A stretch of DNA of 64,000 bases, from assembly GCA_011524905.1 (NCBI GenBank), contig WTJI01000020.1:10747-74746 (forward strand). Direction: 5' to 3'. The notes beneath the pieces are model-generated. The model searched no databases. It saw nothing but the letters and a program-made list of their open reading frames with translations, and was not told the DNA's origin. Numbering within the stretch: the stretch's first letter is position 1; each line of letters begins with the position of its first letter. A program made the translations under genes and the position numbers. The DNA comes from Flavobacteriales bacterium (GTDB lineage: Bacteria > Bacteroidota > Bacteroidia > Flavobacteriales > Flavobacteriaceae). Below are positions 52,418 through 61,782 of the stretch, one piece after another.

Positions 52418-53836
52418 TTAATTTCTGTAATTCAAGGCTGGTTCACGATCACCAAGCAAGGGAATATATTCAAAATCTTTGCCTCTAACTTCCAAGAATT
52501 CTTTTTTGATCTGATCTCTAAACGCAGCATCATCTATAAGTTGCATCCCTGTAAGAGCGAGTGTTTTTGCTGCAACCATCATTCCTTTTTCACCAATAGA
52601 GGTACCTCCAGCAGCTACAGCTTGCCAACTATGGGCCGGTGTACCCGGCACCCACGTAGCAGCTCGTAATCCTGCAGTTGGCACAGCAAAACTCACATCA
52701 CCAACGTCTGTAGATCCTCCAGCTTTTTGCCCTGTTGAATAGGGCATAACACCATTTACAAATTCCGTTGATAAATTACGATTAAGGCTTTTGGAGATTT
52801 TTTCAGCAAAAACACGTTCAGAATCTGTGTAGGTATACCCCCCTATTTTGACTAGATTGTTGTGGACTCTTTTTTGTAATGTGGGGACATAAAGAAGTTC
52901 ATGGGTGCCACCAATCATTTCATAATCCATGGTCGTTCCTGTACCCAATGCAGCCCCTTTGGCAGCATTAACGATCCGATCGAATACCCGAATGACCTCA
53001 TCTCTTGTTTTGTGGCGTGCATAATAATACACTTCTGCAAAATCAGGAACAACATTTGGTGCCTCGCCCCCTCTAGTAATAACATAATGGATTCGGGTGT
53101 CATCAGTTACATGTTCACGCATCATATTGACCATGCTATTCATCGCCTCTACTCCGTCTAGAGCTGAACGACCCATCTCTGGCGCCCCTGCCGCATGAGC
53201 AGCTACACCATAGAAACGAAATTTGGCTGATTTATTGGCTAGAGCCGGACGAATACCCGCTGAGTTTTTACTGTCAGCGTGCCAATGCAAGGCTACATCT
53301 ACATCATCAAAAAGGCCTGCTCGTGTCATATAGACTTTTCCAGATCCGCCTTCTTCAGCAGGGCAGCCATAAAGTCTAATGGTCGCTTTTTTACCTGTCT
53401 TTTCCAAGTACACTTTCAAGGCAATGGCAGCTGCTGTCGAAGCAGTTCCAAAAAGGTGATGCCCACAGGCGTGGCCCCCACGACCGCCATTCGAAACTTT
53501 GTAGGGAACCGCTTTTTGTGATAAACCTGGCAAAGCATCGTACTCCGCCAAGATAGCAATAGTAGGACCACCACTACCATAAGTCGCAACAAAGGCTGTT
53601 GGAATTCCTGCTACACCAGCCTCTATTTCAAATCCTGCTGATGATAAGGTTGACTGTAACAAGGCGCTACTTTGCTGTTCTTGGTAACCCAATTCTGCAT
53701 AGGACCAAATCGTTTGTGCGACTTGAGCATATTGTTCTGCTTGCTTATCTAATTCGGTTAAAACTGTCGTATATCTTTTTTGCGCTTGAAGGCTTCCGAA
53801 TACGACCATAAAAGCTAAGATAGTTGTATATTTCAT
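52418..53836 (-). CDS. Secreted M20-family amidohydrolase (AbgB/aminoacylase type)
   Basis: A 472-residue metallohydrolase exported by the signal peptide MKYTTILAFMVVFGSLQAQ (start moved to ATG 53836). 'IAILAEYDALPGLSQKAVPY' and 'GGHACGHHLFGTASTAAAIA' carry the M20 metal ligands, and 'GCPAEEGGSGKVYMTRAG' the catalytic Glu pair. M20D enzymes hydrolyse amide conjugates such as N-acyl amino acids or aminobenzoyl-glutamate. First gene of the probable operon with SBF symporter and thiolase. Confidence 0.92.
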   Translation of the reverse strand: MKYTTILAFMVVFGSLQAQKRYTTVLTELDKQAEQYAQVAQTIWSYAELGYQEQQSSALLQSTLSSAGFEIEAGVAGIPTAFVATYGSGGPTIAILAEYDALPGLSQKAVPYKVSNGGRGGHACGHHLFGTASTAAAIALKVYLEKTGKKATIRLYGCPAEEGGSGKVYMTRAGLFDDVDVALHWHADSKNSAGIRPALANKSAKFRFYGVAAHAAGAPEMGRSALDGVEAMNSMVNMMREHVTDDTRIHYVITRGGEAPNVVPDFAEVYYYARHKTRDEVIRVFDRIVNAAKGAALGTGTTMDYEMIGGTHELLYVPTLQKRVHNNLVKIGGYTYTDSERVFAEKISKSLNRNLSTEFVNGVMPYSTGQKAGGSTDVGDVSFAVPTAGLRAATWVPGTPAHSWQAVAAGGTSIGEKGMMVAAKTLALTGMQLIDDAAFRDQIKKEFLEVRGKDFEYIPLLGDREPALNYRN

Positions 53837-53953
53837 GACTGAATTTGTTTTCTTAAATGTATAAAACAAAATTCATCCTGTTACAAAAACCCAAAATATT
53901 GATTTTTACCCCATTTCCATTTTTTACTTTCTCAATCTGAAATTCACTTTCCT

Positions 53954-55267
53954 ATGAAAAAAAATGCTCTGTTACTAGGTCTTATTTACTGTGGATGGCT
54001 GACGGCACAGCAAGTTAACTTTGAAGAATATGACTTGCCTAATGGTTTACACGTCATACTTCACCAAGATAATTCCGTCCCCATTGTCACTACCTCTGTT
54101 TTATATCACGTAGGCTCTAAGGATGAAAATCCAGAGCGAACTGGCTTTGCCCATTTTTTTGAACATCTACTTTTTGAAGGCACTAAAAACATCGAAAAAG
54201 GCAAATGGTTCCAAATTGTAACAGCCAATGGTGGATCGAACAATGCCTACACCACAGACGATTTCACCTATTATTATGAAAATTTTCCCTCCAACAATCT
54301 CAAATTGGGACTTTGGATGGAATCAGAACGGATGCTACATCCAGTCATTGACCAAAAAGGTGTCGATACACAGAATGAGGTCGTCAAAGAAGAAAAGAGA
54401 CTGAGTTATGACAATAGTCCCTATGGGAAATGGGAAGAAATGGTTAAAGCCAATCTTTTCAAAGTACATCCCTATAAACAAACAACAATTGGTGAAATGG
54501 CACATTTAGATGCTGCAACTTTAGAAGAATTTCGTGCATTTAATAAAAAATATTACATCCCCAACAATGCAGTTTTAACCGTTGCTGGAGACCTAGACAT
54601 AGCTGAAACAAAGCAATGGATTGCCGACTATTTTGGCAGTATTCCCCCTGGCACTGCTATCGAAAGGAGTTTCCCAAAAGAAGAGCCCATCCAAACAACC
54701 ATTCGCGCCGAAGCTTTTGATCCCAATATCCAAGTCCCAGCTTTGTTTATGGCCTACAGAACGCCTGGCAGGAATACACGTGTCGCCCGTGTCCTCAATA
54801 TGATCTCTACTTATTTAAGCCAAGGAAAAAGCTCAAAATTGTATAAAAAGCTTGTTGACAAGAAAAAAATGGCTTTAGAAGTGGCTGCCTTCAATATAGA
54901 TAATGAAGATTATGGTACTTATGTTGTTTTGGCGCTGCCTATGGGAGAAACTTCACTAGAAACCCTAACTGCTGAAATGAGTAATGAAGTTGAAAAAATC
55001 CAGACTGAACTCATTTCTGAAAAAGATTACCAAAAACTTCAAAACCAATTTGAATCTAATTTTGTCAATTCTAATTCTAGTATTGAAGGGATTGCCAATT
55101 CACTTGCAGAATACTACACGTTTTACGGTAATACCAATCTAATCAATACCGAACTTGAGACCTATCGCTCCATAACTCGAGAAGAAATTCGAAAAGTAGC
55201 ACAATCCTACCTACAGTCCAATCAACGCTTGGAGTTGCATTACTTACCCAAATCCCAAAAAGAATAA
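53954..55267 (+). CDS. Zinc protease of family M16 (catalytic subunit)
   Basis: A 437-residue protein with signal peptide (ending 'GWLTAQ') and an M16 active site 'HFFEHLLF' (HxxEH) with the distal Glu in 'NEVVKEEKRLSYDN'. Two M16 alpha/beta halves, as in insulinase-type peptidases acting in the periplasm. The partner at 55271 starts 3 bases after the stop and lacks the zinc motif. Together they fit the heterodimeric M16B arrangement known from bacteria. Confidence 0.94.
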   Translation: MKKNALLLGLIYCGWLTAQQVNFEEYDLPNGLHVILHQDNSVPIVTTSVLYHVGSKDENPERTGFAHFFEHLLFEGTKNIEKGKWFQIVTANGGSNNAYTTDDFTYYYENFPSNNLKLGLWMESERMLHPVIDQKGVDTQNEVVKEEKRLSYDNSPYGKWEEMVKANLFKVHPYKQTTIGEMAHLDAATLEEFRAFNKKYYIPNNAVLTVAGDLDIAETKQWIADYFGSIPPGTAIERSFPKEEPIQTTIRAEAFDPNIQVPALFMAYRTPGRNTRVARVLNMISTYLSQGKSSKLYKKLVDKKKMALEVAAFNIDNEDYGTYVVLALPMGETSLETLTAEMSNEVEKIQTELISEKDYQKLQNQFESNFVNSNSSIEGIANSLAEYYTFYGNTNLINTELETYRSITREEIRKVAQSYLQSNQRLELHYLPKSQKE

Positions 55268-55270
55268 AAT

Positions 55271-57325
55271 ATGAACCGCAATAGATACCTTATCGGGGCC
55301 CTTCTTGTTTGTACCCTAACACTCGCTCAAATTGACCGAAGCGTCCAACCCCAAGCAGGTCCTGAACCTGAAATCAATTTTGGCACACCACAAGAATACC
55401 AATTCTCCAATGGCCTTACTTTAATGGTGGTAGAAAATCATAAACTACCCCAAGTTTCCGTTTCACTTCGAATTGACAGCCCGCTTTACACAGAAGGAGA
55501 AAGGGCAGGCATCAATGGGTTACTTACACGAATGATGGGAAAAGGCAGCACAAATGTGTCAAAAGATGCGTTTGAAGAAGAAATTGATTTCATGGGTGCA
55601 CATTTCCATTTTAACTCCGACGGAGCCCATGCCAGTTCGTTGACCCGTTATTTTCCGCGTGTTTTTGAACTGTTAGCCGATGCAACGCTGCATCCCAATT
55701 TTATCGAGAGCGAGCTGACCAAAGAAAAAGACAAACTGATCGAAGCGTTAAAAACAAGTGAAAAAGACGTAAAAACAGTTGCTAGAAGAGTAGAAAACCT
55801 TCTATCCTATGGCCCTGCACACCCCCGCGGTGAATATATTACAGAAAGCAGTATTGGCAACACTGATATGGCGGCCCTAAAGGCACAATACCAAAAAATG
55901 TTTCATGCCCAAAATGCTTATCTGATTGTGGTGGGGGATATTGATTTTGCCACAGCCAAAAAGATGACTAAAAAACACTTTGGTAGATGGAAAAAAGGAA
56001 CCGTAGCTACTTCCCAATTCCCTGCACCAACCAATGTAGCGCAAACAGAAATTGCTTTTGTAGAAATGCCAAATGCAGTACAATCAGAAATTTCGGCAAT
56101 TTTTACTTTTGATTTGGATAAGAAAAACCCCGACTATTATGCGGCGATGATTGCCAACCAAATCTTGGGCGGTGGTGGCGAAGCTCGACTTTTTCTCAAC
56201 CTTCGCGAAGACAAAGGCTACACCTATGGGGCTTATGCCTCTCTCTCGGATAGCCGAAAGACCAAAGCCCGTCTTCGTGCCTTTGCCAGCGTTCGCAATG
56301 CCGTGACGGATAGTGCCATCGTGCAAATGATTTATGAAATTGGACGCTTAGGGAAAGAATTTGTTACCGAAGAAGAGCTGGAAACTGTCAAACAAAAGTA
56401 TTCGGGTAGTTTGATCGGTTCGTTGGAGGACCCTGAAAACATTGCCAATTTTGCTTACAGCACCAAAACCCAGCAGTTACCCGAAGATTTTTACAACAAT
56501 CTACTCAAGAATATCAAAAAAGTAACCCGTGAAGATATTCAACGTGTGGGGAATAAATACTTTTCAGACAAACAATTACGGATTGTGGTTACTGGTAAAG
56601 GAAGTGATATCCTCTCGAACCTAGAAAATGTAAAAATGGGTAATCAAGTTCTTTCCGTAAAATATTATGACAAATATGGCACAGCAACAGTAAGGCCAAG
56701 TTTTTCCAAACCGATACCAGCAGGGATTACCGCCCAAACAATTATTGAGAACTATTTGGATGCCATTGGTGGCCGTGCGGCCCTTGAAAAAATAAAAAGC
56801 CGCCATACGGTTTACGAAGCGAATCTCCAGGGAATGACCATTCAAATGGAAGAGAAGAAAGCAGATAATACCAAAATGTCTATGGAAATCAAAATGATGG
56901 GGAACACCGTGCAACGTATCGTCATCAATTCCGAAGCGGCATTTATGGAAGCACAGGGTCAAAAAATTCCAATACCTGAAGCTCAAAAAGAAGCATCGCA
57001 GGCAAGCTTACCAATTTTCCCTGAATTATTTTTTGGTGAAAAAGTAACCTTAAAAGGAATTGTGGATAAGGATGGAAAAGAAGCCTATGAGATTCAAATT
57101 AATGAAGAAAAAACCTACTATTTCGACACAACAACCCATTTAAAAATTGCCGAGATAAATGTTCAAGATGGCAGCGCCGTTGAAACGAAAATCACTGCTT
57201 ACAAAGAAGTTAGTGGTCTGAAGATTCCTGAAACTGTGGTATCTCAGATGGGGCCGCAAGAAGTCAATTTTGTCTTGAAAAGTGTACGATTTAATTCAGT
57301 TTTTTCTGCGGCTGAATTCCAATAA
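55271..57325 (+). CDS. M16-like non-catalytic subunit with C-terminal LolA-like domain
   Basis: 684 residues. The two M16 halves (about 35-465) keep the substrate-binding 'LREDKGYTYGAYASL' pair, but the HxxEH site is replaced by 'GLLTRMMGKGSTN', so it cannot bind zinc. From about residue 490 a separate domain begins ('QTIIENYLDAIGGRAALEKI') that resembles the LolA/outer-membrane-lipoprotein-sorting fold and DUF-type sister proteins. It pairs with the active subunit encoded just upstream. Ends at a strong bidirectional terminator. Confidence 0.9.
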   Translation: MNRNRYLIGALLVCTLTLAQIDRSVQPQAGPEPEINFGTPQEYQFSNGLTLMVVENHKLPQVSVSLRIDSPLYTEGERAGINGLLTRMMGKGSTNVSKDAFEEEIDFMGAHFHFNSDGAHASSLTRYFPRVFELLADATLHPNFIESELTKEKDKLIEALKTSEKDVKTVARRVENLLSYGPAHPRGEYITESSIGNTDMAALKAQYQKMFHAQNAYLIVVGDIDFATAKKMTKKHFGRWKKGTVATSQFPAPTNVAQTEIAFVEMPNAVQSEISAIFTFDLDKKNPDYYAAMIANQILGGGGEARLFLNLREDKGYTYGAYASLSDSRKTKARLRAFASVRNAVTDSAIVQMIYEIGRLGKEFVTEEELETVKQKYSGSLIGSLEDPENIANFAYSTKTQQLPEDFYNNLLKNIKKVTREDIQRVGNKYFSDKQLRIVVTGKGSDILSNLENVKMGNQVLSVKYYDKYGTATVRPSFSKPIPAGITAQTIIENYLDAIGGRAALEKIKSRHTVYEANLQGMTIQMEEKKADNTKMSMEIKMMGNTVQRIVINSEAAFMEAQGQKIPIPEAQKEASQASLPIFPELFFGEKVTLKGIVDKDGKEAYEIQINEEKTYYFDTTTHLKIAEINVQDGSAVETKITAYKEVSGLKIPETVVSQMGPQEVNFVLKSVRFNSVFSAAEFQ

Positions 57326-57341
57326 CTAAAAAAAATTATAG

Positions 57342-57375
57342 TTAAAACACACGCTTCACTTCGAAGTGTGTTTTT
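57342..57375. terminator. Bidirectional terminator between the M16 pair and EamA gene
   Basis: AAAACACACGCTTC / GAAGTGTGTTTT hairpin with flanking A-run and T-run. The last three codons and the stop of the minus-strand EamA gene lie inside the stem. Confidence 0.8.
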
Positions 57376-58243
57376 TTTTATCCATAACCAAATAAACTCC
57401 CACCAAAATAGTTATGGAAGCTAGTGCGTGGAGCCACCCAAGCTGTTCCCCATCCAAAACACCCCAAAAAAAAGCTACTATAGGAAGCATAAAAGTAATG
57501 GAGGATGAAAAAACAGGAGAGGCAATTGCCACCAATTCATTGAACATAACCTTGGCAATCGCAGTTCCAAAAAAAGCTAAAATAAAAATGTAACCTATTG
57601 AGTGTAAAACTGAAGTGGTATGGAAGTTTAGCTGATGAAAATCAGAAAAAAAGAGAATAATCAATGCGGGTAACCCAATAGCCATAAAATTTCCCAGAGC
57701 AATTCCCATGGCAGTAACACCACGAATTTTATATTTGATGATGTTTATGTTCATTGCATAGCATAGGGCAGCAATGACAGCCAATAGGGTGTACATCCCA
57801 TTTTTGACACCCTGGCTTTGTAATTGATCCAAAACCAAAAACAAAGTCCCTGTCATGCCAACAAAAACCCCCAATAATTTCTTTTTCTCGAAGACAACAC
57901 CGAAAAAGATTAATCCTATTATAAGTGTAAACAAAGGGGTAAGACCGTTAAGAACAGCTGCAATTGCACTATCAATTTTGGTTTCTGCAAAAGCAAACAA
58001 AAAATTGGGAAAAAAAGTACCCAAATATCCAGAGAGTGCAATCCACTTCCACTTGTCTCGAGGAATGGTTTGAAGATGTCTCCAGCCAGCCAACGTTAAA
58101 ATGGAAAGAGTCATCAAAATTCTTAAAGACCCTAGTTGTAAGGGGCTGAGCCCAACAAGGCCTTTTTTTATAAGTATGTAAGAACTACCCCAAACTAAGG
58201 AAAGTAATATAAGGTAGAACCATTTTTTGTACTTGGATTGCAT
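57356..58243 (-). CDS. EamA/DMT-family transporter
   Basis: A 295-residue membrane protein with ten segments: 'LSLVWGSSYILIKKGLVGLS', 'GSLRILMTLSILTLAGWRHL', 'FGTAIAKVMFNELVAIASPV', typical of DMT exporters. Substrate not known. It lies 16 bases downstream of gldD on the same strand but its terminator is shared with the M16 operon. A second DMT protein is encoded at 35962, and the two are not close paralogues by eye. Confidence 0.9.
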   Translation of the reverse strand: MQSKYKKWFYLILLSLVWGSSYILIKKGLVGLSPLQLGSLRILMTLSILTLAGWRHLQTIPRDKWKWIALSGYLGTFFPNFLFAFAETKIDSAIAAVLNGLTPLFTLIIGLIFFGVVFEKKKLLGVFVGMTGTLFLVLDQLQSQGVKNGMYTLLAVIAALCYAMNINIIKYKIRGVTAMGIALGNFMAIGLPALIILFFSDFHQLNFHTTSVLHSIGYIFILAFFGTAIAKVMFNELVAIASPVFSSSITFMLPIVAFFWGVLDGEQLGWLHALASITILVGVYLVMDKKKHTSK

Positions 58244-58259
58244 CCCTGCAAAGGTGAGG

Positions 58260-58820
58260 CTATTTTTTGGGTTTCCAGGACAGAGTCTCCATCAAATGAA
58301 CTACGTCTTTTTCAATATAATCCAAAGCCGGTAAAAGCGAATCATAATTAGGGCGGCTATAGAAGTACAAGGATCCAACCAAAAAATGTTGGGTGCTGTC
58401 GGTGAGAAAAAACTGAAGTTGGGAAGCAGCATCACCAACCACCTTAAAAAGTGTACCATAAACGCGATTATCAGGATTGATAAAAAGACGTTCTGGAATT
58501 TCCTGTGCTTTGCTAATATGCTTACTAGGAAGTTTGTAGGCATCTGTTAACAATGAATCTAGATTTTTCGTAACGGGTACATAAGATAAATAAAGAGATG
58601 CTTTCATTTTTGGGTACACAATTGTGTAGGCCTGCTTAAGACCCCTCCTAATATTGGCTTGTTGATTATACTCAAAATTGAAGGGTGCTTGCTGTATAGA
58701 TTGAATATAGGCAGCATCAGGATATTGCAACTTCAATAAACCATTGGGTTTGGGTAAAAAATGGTCGCTACAACCCCAGGCAAGAAATAATACAACGAGA
58801 GAAAAAAATATACTTTTCAT
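58260..58820 (-). CDS. gldD: Gliding-motility lipoprotein GldD
   Basis: 186 residues with a lipoprotein signal (lipid Cys in 'LAWGCSDHF') and the GldD signature 'FLPKPNGLLKLQYPDAAY', then 'SQLQFFLTDSTQHFLVGSLY'. GldD is needed for gliding and for type IX secretion in Flavobacterium johnsoniae. It follows gldE by 6 bases, as in other flavobacteria. Confidence 0.93.
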   Translation of the reverse strand: MKSIFFSLVVLFLAWGCSDHFLPKPNGLLKLQYPDAAYIQSIQQAPFNFEYNQQANIRRGLKQAYTIVYPKMKASLYLSYVPVTKNLDSLLTDAYKLPSKHISKAQEIPERLFINPDNRVYGTLFKVVGDAASQLQFFLTDSTQHFLVGSLYFYSRPNYDSLLPALDYIEKDVVHLMETLSWKPKK

Positions 58821-58826
58821 ACCAGC

Positions 58827-60140
58827 TTAATTCTTTGGCAAGGTCACTTTAATTTGCCTAATTCGTTTTCTGTCGACTGATTCTACTGTAAACTCAAGAG
58901 TTTCAAAATGAAGCTTTTGCCCGAGTTTTGGAAAGCTTTGACCTAATTCAAGGAGAAAACCGGCTAGTGTTTCTGCTTCTCCTTTAACTTTTTCAAATAC
59001 CTCTTGATCATCAATGGGAACCACCTTCAAAAAATCTTTTAGACTGGTTTTGGCGTCAAAGACATAGTTATAAGCATCCAATTTGGAGTAAAACAGGGCG
59101 TCTTCATCAAACTCATCAGAAATTTCACCAACGATTTCTTCAATGATGTCTTCCAGCGTAATGACGCCTTGCGTCCCCCCATACTCATCTACAACAACAG
59201 CAAGATGAATTTTCTTTTGCTGAAACTCTGTTAGCAAATCATCAAGCTTTTTATATTCAGGTACGTAAAATGGTGGTCGAAGTAAACTGTGCCAATTAAA
59301 ATCCTTTTGTTGCAGATGTGGTAAGAGATCTTTGATGTACAAGATACCCGATATTTCTTCTTGCTTTTCTTTATGGACAGGAATCCGAGAAAAACCTTTG
59401 TCTATGATTTGCGAGACAATATCTTCAAAGGAGGTATCCTCAGATAAAGTAAACATATCAACGCGTGGACACATAACTTCTTTGACTTCGGTATTGCCAA
59501 AATTGACGATTCCTTGTAAAATTTTTTCTTCTTCTAAGCTGCGTTTTTCTTCGGTATTGAGTTCTAAAACTTGAGACAACCTATCTACCGAAAACTCATT
59601 TTTCTGGTTTCTTGCTCTTTTTTCAAACCATAAGGTTAGTCGGCTCATTGGACTAGTCAAAACAAAAAGAAAATAGCGATCAATCAACTTGAGCAGTGGT
59701 GCCATTCTTTGCGAAAAGCCCAATGCATTTCGATTGGCATACACTTTAGGTACAATTTCTCCAAAAACCAAAATTAAACCAGTAATTAGACCTATTTCAA
59801 TAAGTAGCACCAGTAATGGGTTGGTGATTCCACTGAGATAAAGTGGACTTAAAGAGGCAAAAAGAAGTACAATGGCTATATTGATAAAGTTGTTTGCTAC
59901 CAATATAATAGCCAATAAGCGATTCGGACGTTCCAATAAAGAACGAATCAATGCTATGTTTTTTTTGTTTGCTGCTTCGGCTTCATTTAGTTGCACGCCG
60001 CTAAGCGAAAAAAAGGCAACTTCGGCCCCAGAAATCAAAGCTGAAGAAAAAATCAATCCCAGAAGCACCACAATTTTTATCCAAATAACAGGAGATGCTA
60101 TTGTTGTGAAAGTCAAAATAAATATGGGTTCTGGATCCAA
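58827..60140 (-). CDS. gldE: Gliding-motility-associated protein GldE (CNNM/HlyC-CorC type)
   Basis: 437 residues. N-terminal CNNM/DUF21 membrane domain ('ALISGAEVAFFSLSGVQLNE', 'LIEIGLITGLILVFGEIVPK'), then a CBS pair ('VKEVMCPRVDMFTLSEDTSF', 'QKKIHLAVVVDEYGGTQGVI') and a CorC/HlyC C-terminal domain. It begins with TTG ('MDPEP'); family members start with MDPDP, which supports this unusual start. gldE is found with gldD and may be partly redundant in gliding. Spacing of 9 bases from ssb. Confidence 0.94.
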   Translation of the reverse strand: MDPEPIFILTFTTIASPVIWIKIVVLLGLIFSSALISGAEVAFFSLSGVQLNEAEAANKKNIALIRSLLERPNRLLAIILVANNFINIAIVLLFASLSPLYLSGITNPLLVLLIEIGLITGLILVFGEIVPKVYANRNALGFSQRMAPLLKLIDRYFLFVLTSPMSRLTLWFEKRARNQKNEFSVDRLSQVLELNTEEKRSLEEEKILQGIVNFGNTEVKEVMCPRVDMFTLSEDTSFEDIVSQIIDKGFSRIPVHKEKQEEISGILYIKDLLPHLQQKDFNWHSLLRPPFYVPEYKKLDDLLTEFQQKKIHLAVVVDEYGGTQGVITLEDIIEEIVGEISDEFDEDALFYSKLDAYNYVFDAKTSLKDFLKVVPIDDQEVFEKVKGEAETLAGFLLELGQSFPKLGQKLHFETLEFTVESVDRKRIRQIKVTLPKN

Positions 60141-60149
60141 AAAAATTAA

Positions 60150-60572
60150 TTAAAATGGAAGGTCATCGTCTGGGGGCGTATCAATACCCGAAGGGGCTTC
60201 TTGCGGTGTTTGTTTCGCCTGAGGATCTGTTTGCTTTTTAGTGTTCAGGAAAGTAAATTCATTGACATGTACTTCTGTAGTGTATCGATCAACTCCTTCC
60301 TTAGATTGCCACTTTCTTGTTTTGAGTTTACCTTCTACGTAAACTTTGTCGCCTTTGCTTAAATATTTTTCGCAAATCTCTGCTGCTTTATTTCGCAATA
60401 CAACAGCGTGCCACTCGGTGTTGGTGACCCGTTCTCCCGAGCTTTTGTTCGTGTAGGACTCGTTGGTCGCCAAATTGAAACGACCGACGCAGTCACCGCC
60501 GTCAAAATAGTGTAATTTCACGTCATCGCCTAGATGACCAATCAAGATAACTTTGTTTAAGGTTCCGTTCAT
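60150..60572 (-). CDS. ssb: Single-stranded DNA-binding protein
   Basis: 140 residues from ATG 60572 (MNGTLNKVILIGHLGDDVKL); the track start adds 12 residues. OB fold with 'WHAVVLRNKAAEICEKYLSK' and 'VYVEGKLKTRKWQSKEGVDR', then an acidic flexible tail ending 'PPDDDLPF', the protein-interaction tip of SSB. Part of the conserved mutY-ssb-gldE-gldD run. Confidence 0.95.
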   Translation of the reverse strand: MNGTLNKVILIGHLGDDVKLHYFDGGDCVGRFNLATNESYTNKSSGERVTNTEWHAVVLRNKAAEICEKYLSKGDKVYVEGKLKTRKWQSKEGVDRYTTEVHVNEFTFLNTKKQTDPQAKQTPQEAPSGIDTPPDDDLPF

Positions 60573-60613
60573 AGTGCATGTTTTTGATGGGTTAACCAAA
60601 TATAACAAATTTC

Positions 60614-61648
60614 TTATACCCTTGTTTCTTTAATGAAGTTTGCAATGGGAACAGGTACTGCCAAACCATCTAACTCTTTTTTTGAATACCCTTTACATTG
60701 GACTTCACAGGCCTGAACAAACCAAAAATTTATTTCAATATGTTGGTGGGTTAATTTGTGTAATAAGGGTTGCTTCCATCGAACTGGCTTAGAGCCTCCT
60801 GTAGTATAGTCAGCGATAGCCTTTTCCAATAGTTTATGATTGGACTGAATACTTTCTTGTGTTTCTACCAATGGAAATTCAAATAATTTGTGCCATATAC
60901 CGGATTCTTTTCTTTGTTTTAAATACCATAAATGATCAGGTGTTTGAAAAATCAAGTAGTTGAAATAACGATACCTGATTTTTGCTTTTTTTGCTTTAAC
61001 GGGGTACTGTGCTACTTGTCCCCAAGCAAATGCTTTACAAGAAGAAGCCAAGGGACACACTGTACAATTGGGATTTTTGGGCACACATTGTAGCGCCCCC
61101 AATTCCATTACGGCCTGATTAAAGTTTCCAGGTGATTGGGTAGGCAATACTTTTTGCGCTAAGGCTTTAAAATGTTTAAATGCGACACTTGAAGGCACAG
61201 GCAAATCGATACCAAAAAAACGAGCATAAACCCGATATACATTCCCGTCTACAACTGCTTCTGGCAAATCATAAGCGATAGATGCAATAGCGCTGGCGGT
61301 GTAATCCCCTACACCCTTAAGAGCCAATAAACCTTTGAATGTTGTGGGGAATTTAGAATCGTAGGTGTAATATATTTCTTTGGCAGTACTGTGCAAATTG
61401 CGCGCTCTTGAATAATAGCCTAGGCCTTGCCAAAGTTTTAAAACTTGTCCTTCTTCTGCCGCGGCCAAGTCTGCGACCGTGGGAAAAGTTGAAACAAATG
61501 CTTCGTAATAGGGTAGGCCTTGTTGAGTTCGCGTTTGCTGCATAATTATTTCAGACAACCAGATTTTATAGGGGTCTTTTGTTTGTCGCCATGGAAATTC
61601 TCTTTTGTAGAGATCATACCATTCCATCAGTTTATTTTGCCAACTCAT
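60614..61648 (-). CDS. mutY: A/G-specific adenine DNA glycosylase
   Basis: Removes adenine mispaired with 8-oxoguanine. 344 residues with 'LSEIIMQQTRTQQGLPYYEA' (catalytic Glu), helix-hairpin-helix 'ALKGVGDYTASAIASIAYDL' and catalytic Asp in 'VVDGNVYRVYARFFG', a [4Fe-4S] cluster motif 'CVPKNPNCTVCPLASSC' (C-x6-C-x2-C-x5-C) and a C-terminal NUDIX-like domain. First gene of the conserved minus-strand block; 41 bases to ssb. Confidence 0.96.
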   Translation of the reverse strand: MSWQNKLMEWYDLYKREFPWRQTKDPYKIWLSEIIMQQTRTQQGLPYYEAFVSTFPTVADLAAAEEGQVLKLWQGLGYYSRARNLHSTAKEIYYTYDSKFPTTFKGLLALKGVGDYTASAIASIAYDLPEAVVDGNVYRVYARFFGIDLPVPSSVAFKHFKALAQKVLPTQSPGNFNQAVMELGALQCVPKNPNCTVCPLASSCKAFAWGQVAQYPVKAKKAKIRYRYFNYLIFQTPDHLWYLKQRKESGIWHKLFEFPLVETQESIQSNHKLLEKAIADYTTGGSKPVRWKQPLLHKLTHQHIEINFWFVQACEVQCKGYSKKELDGLAVPVPIANFIKETRV

Positions 61649-61730
61649 TGCGGTAAAGATACCAGTTTCGCATCAGTCCTTCGACTGTTTTAAATTGGTT
61701 AGTGAGAGTAGATTATAATTTATTAATGTG

Positions 61731-61738
61731 TATATTTG
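61731..61738 (+). promoter_or_regulatory. -7 promoter element of the HU gene
   Basis: TATATTTG, an exact TAnnTTTG match, 44 bases before the ATG of the HU gene. The following leader is A-rich, as usual for strong flavobacterial promoters. Confidence 0.55.
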
Positions 61739-61782
61739 CAAGCCTTTAAATCGATAAAAAATAAATCTGTAAAAAAAATAAA

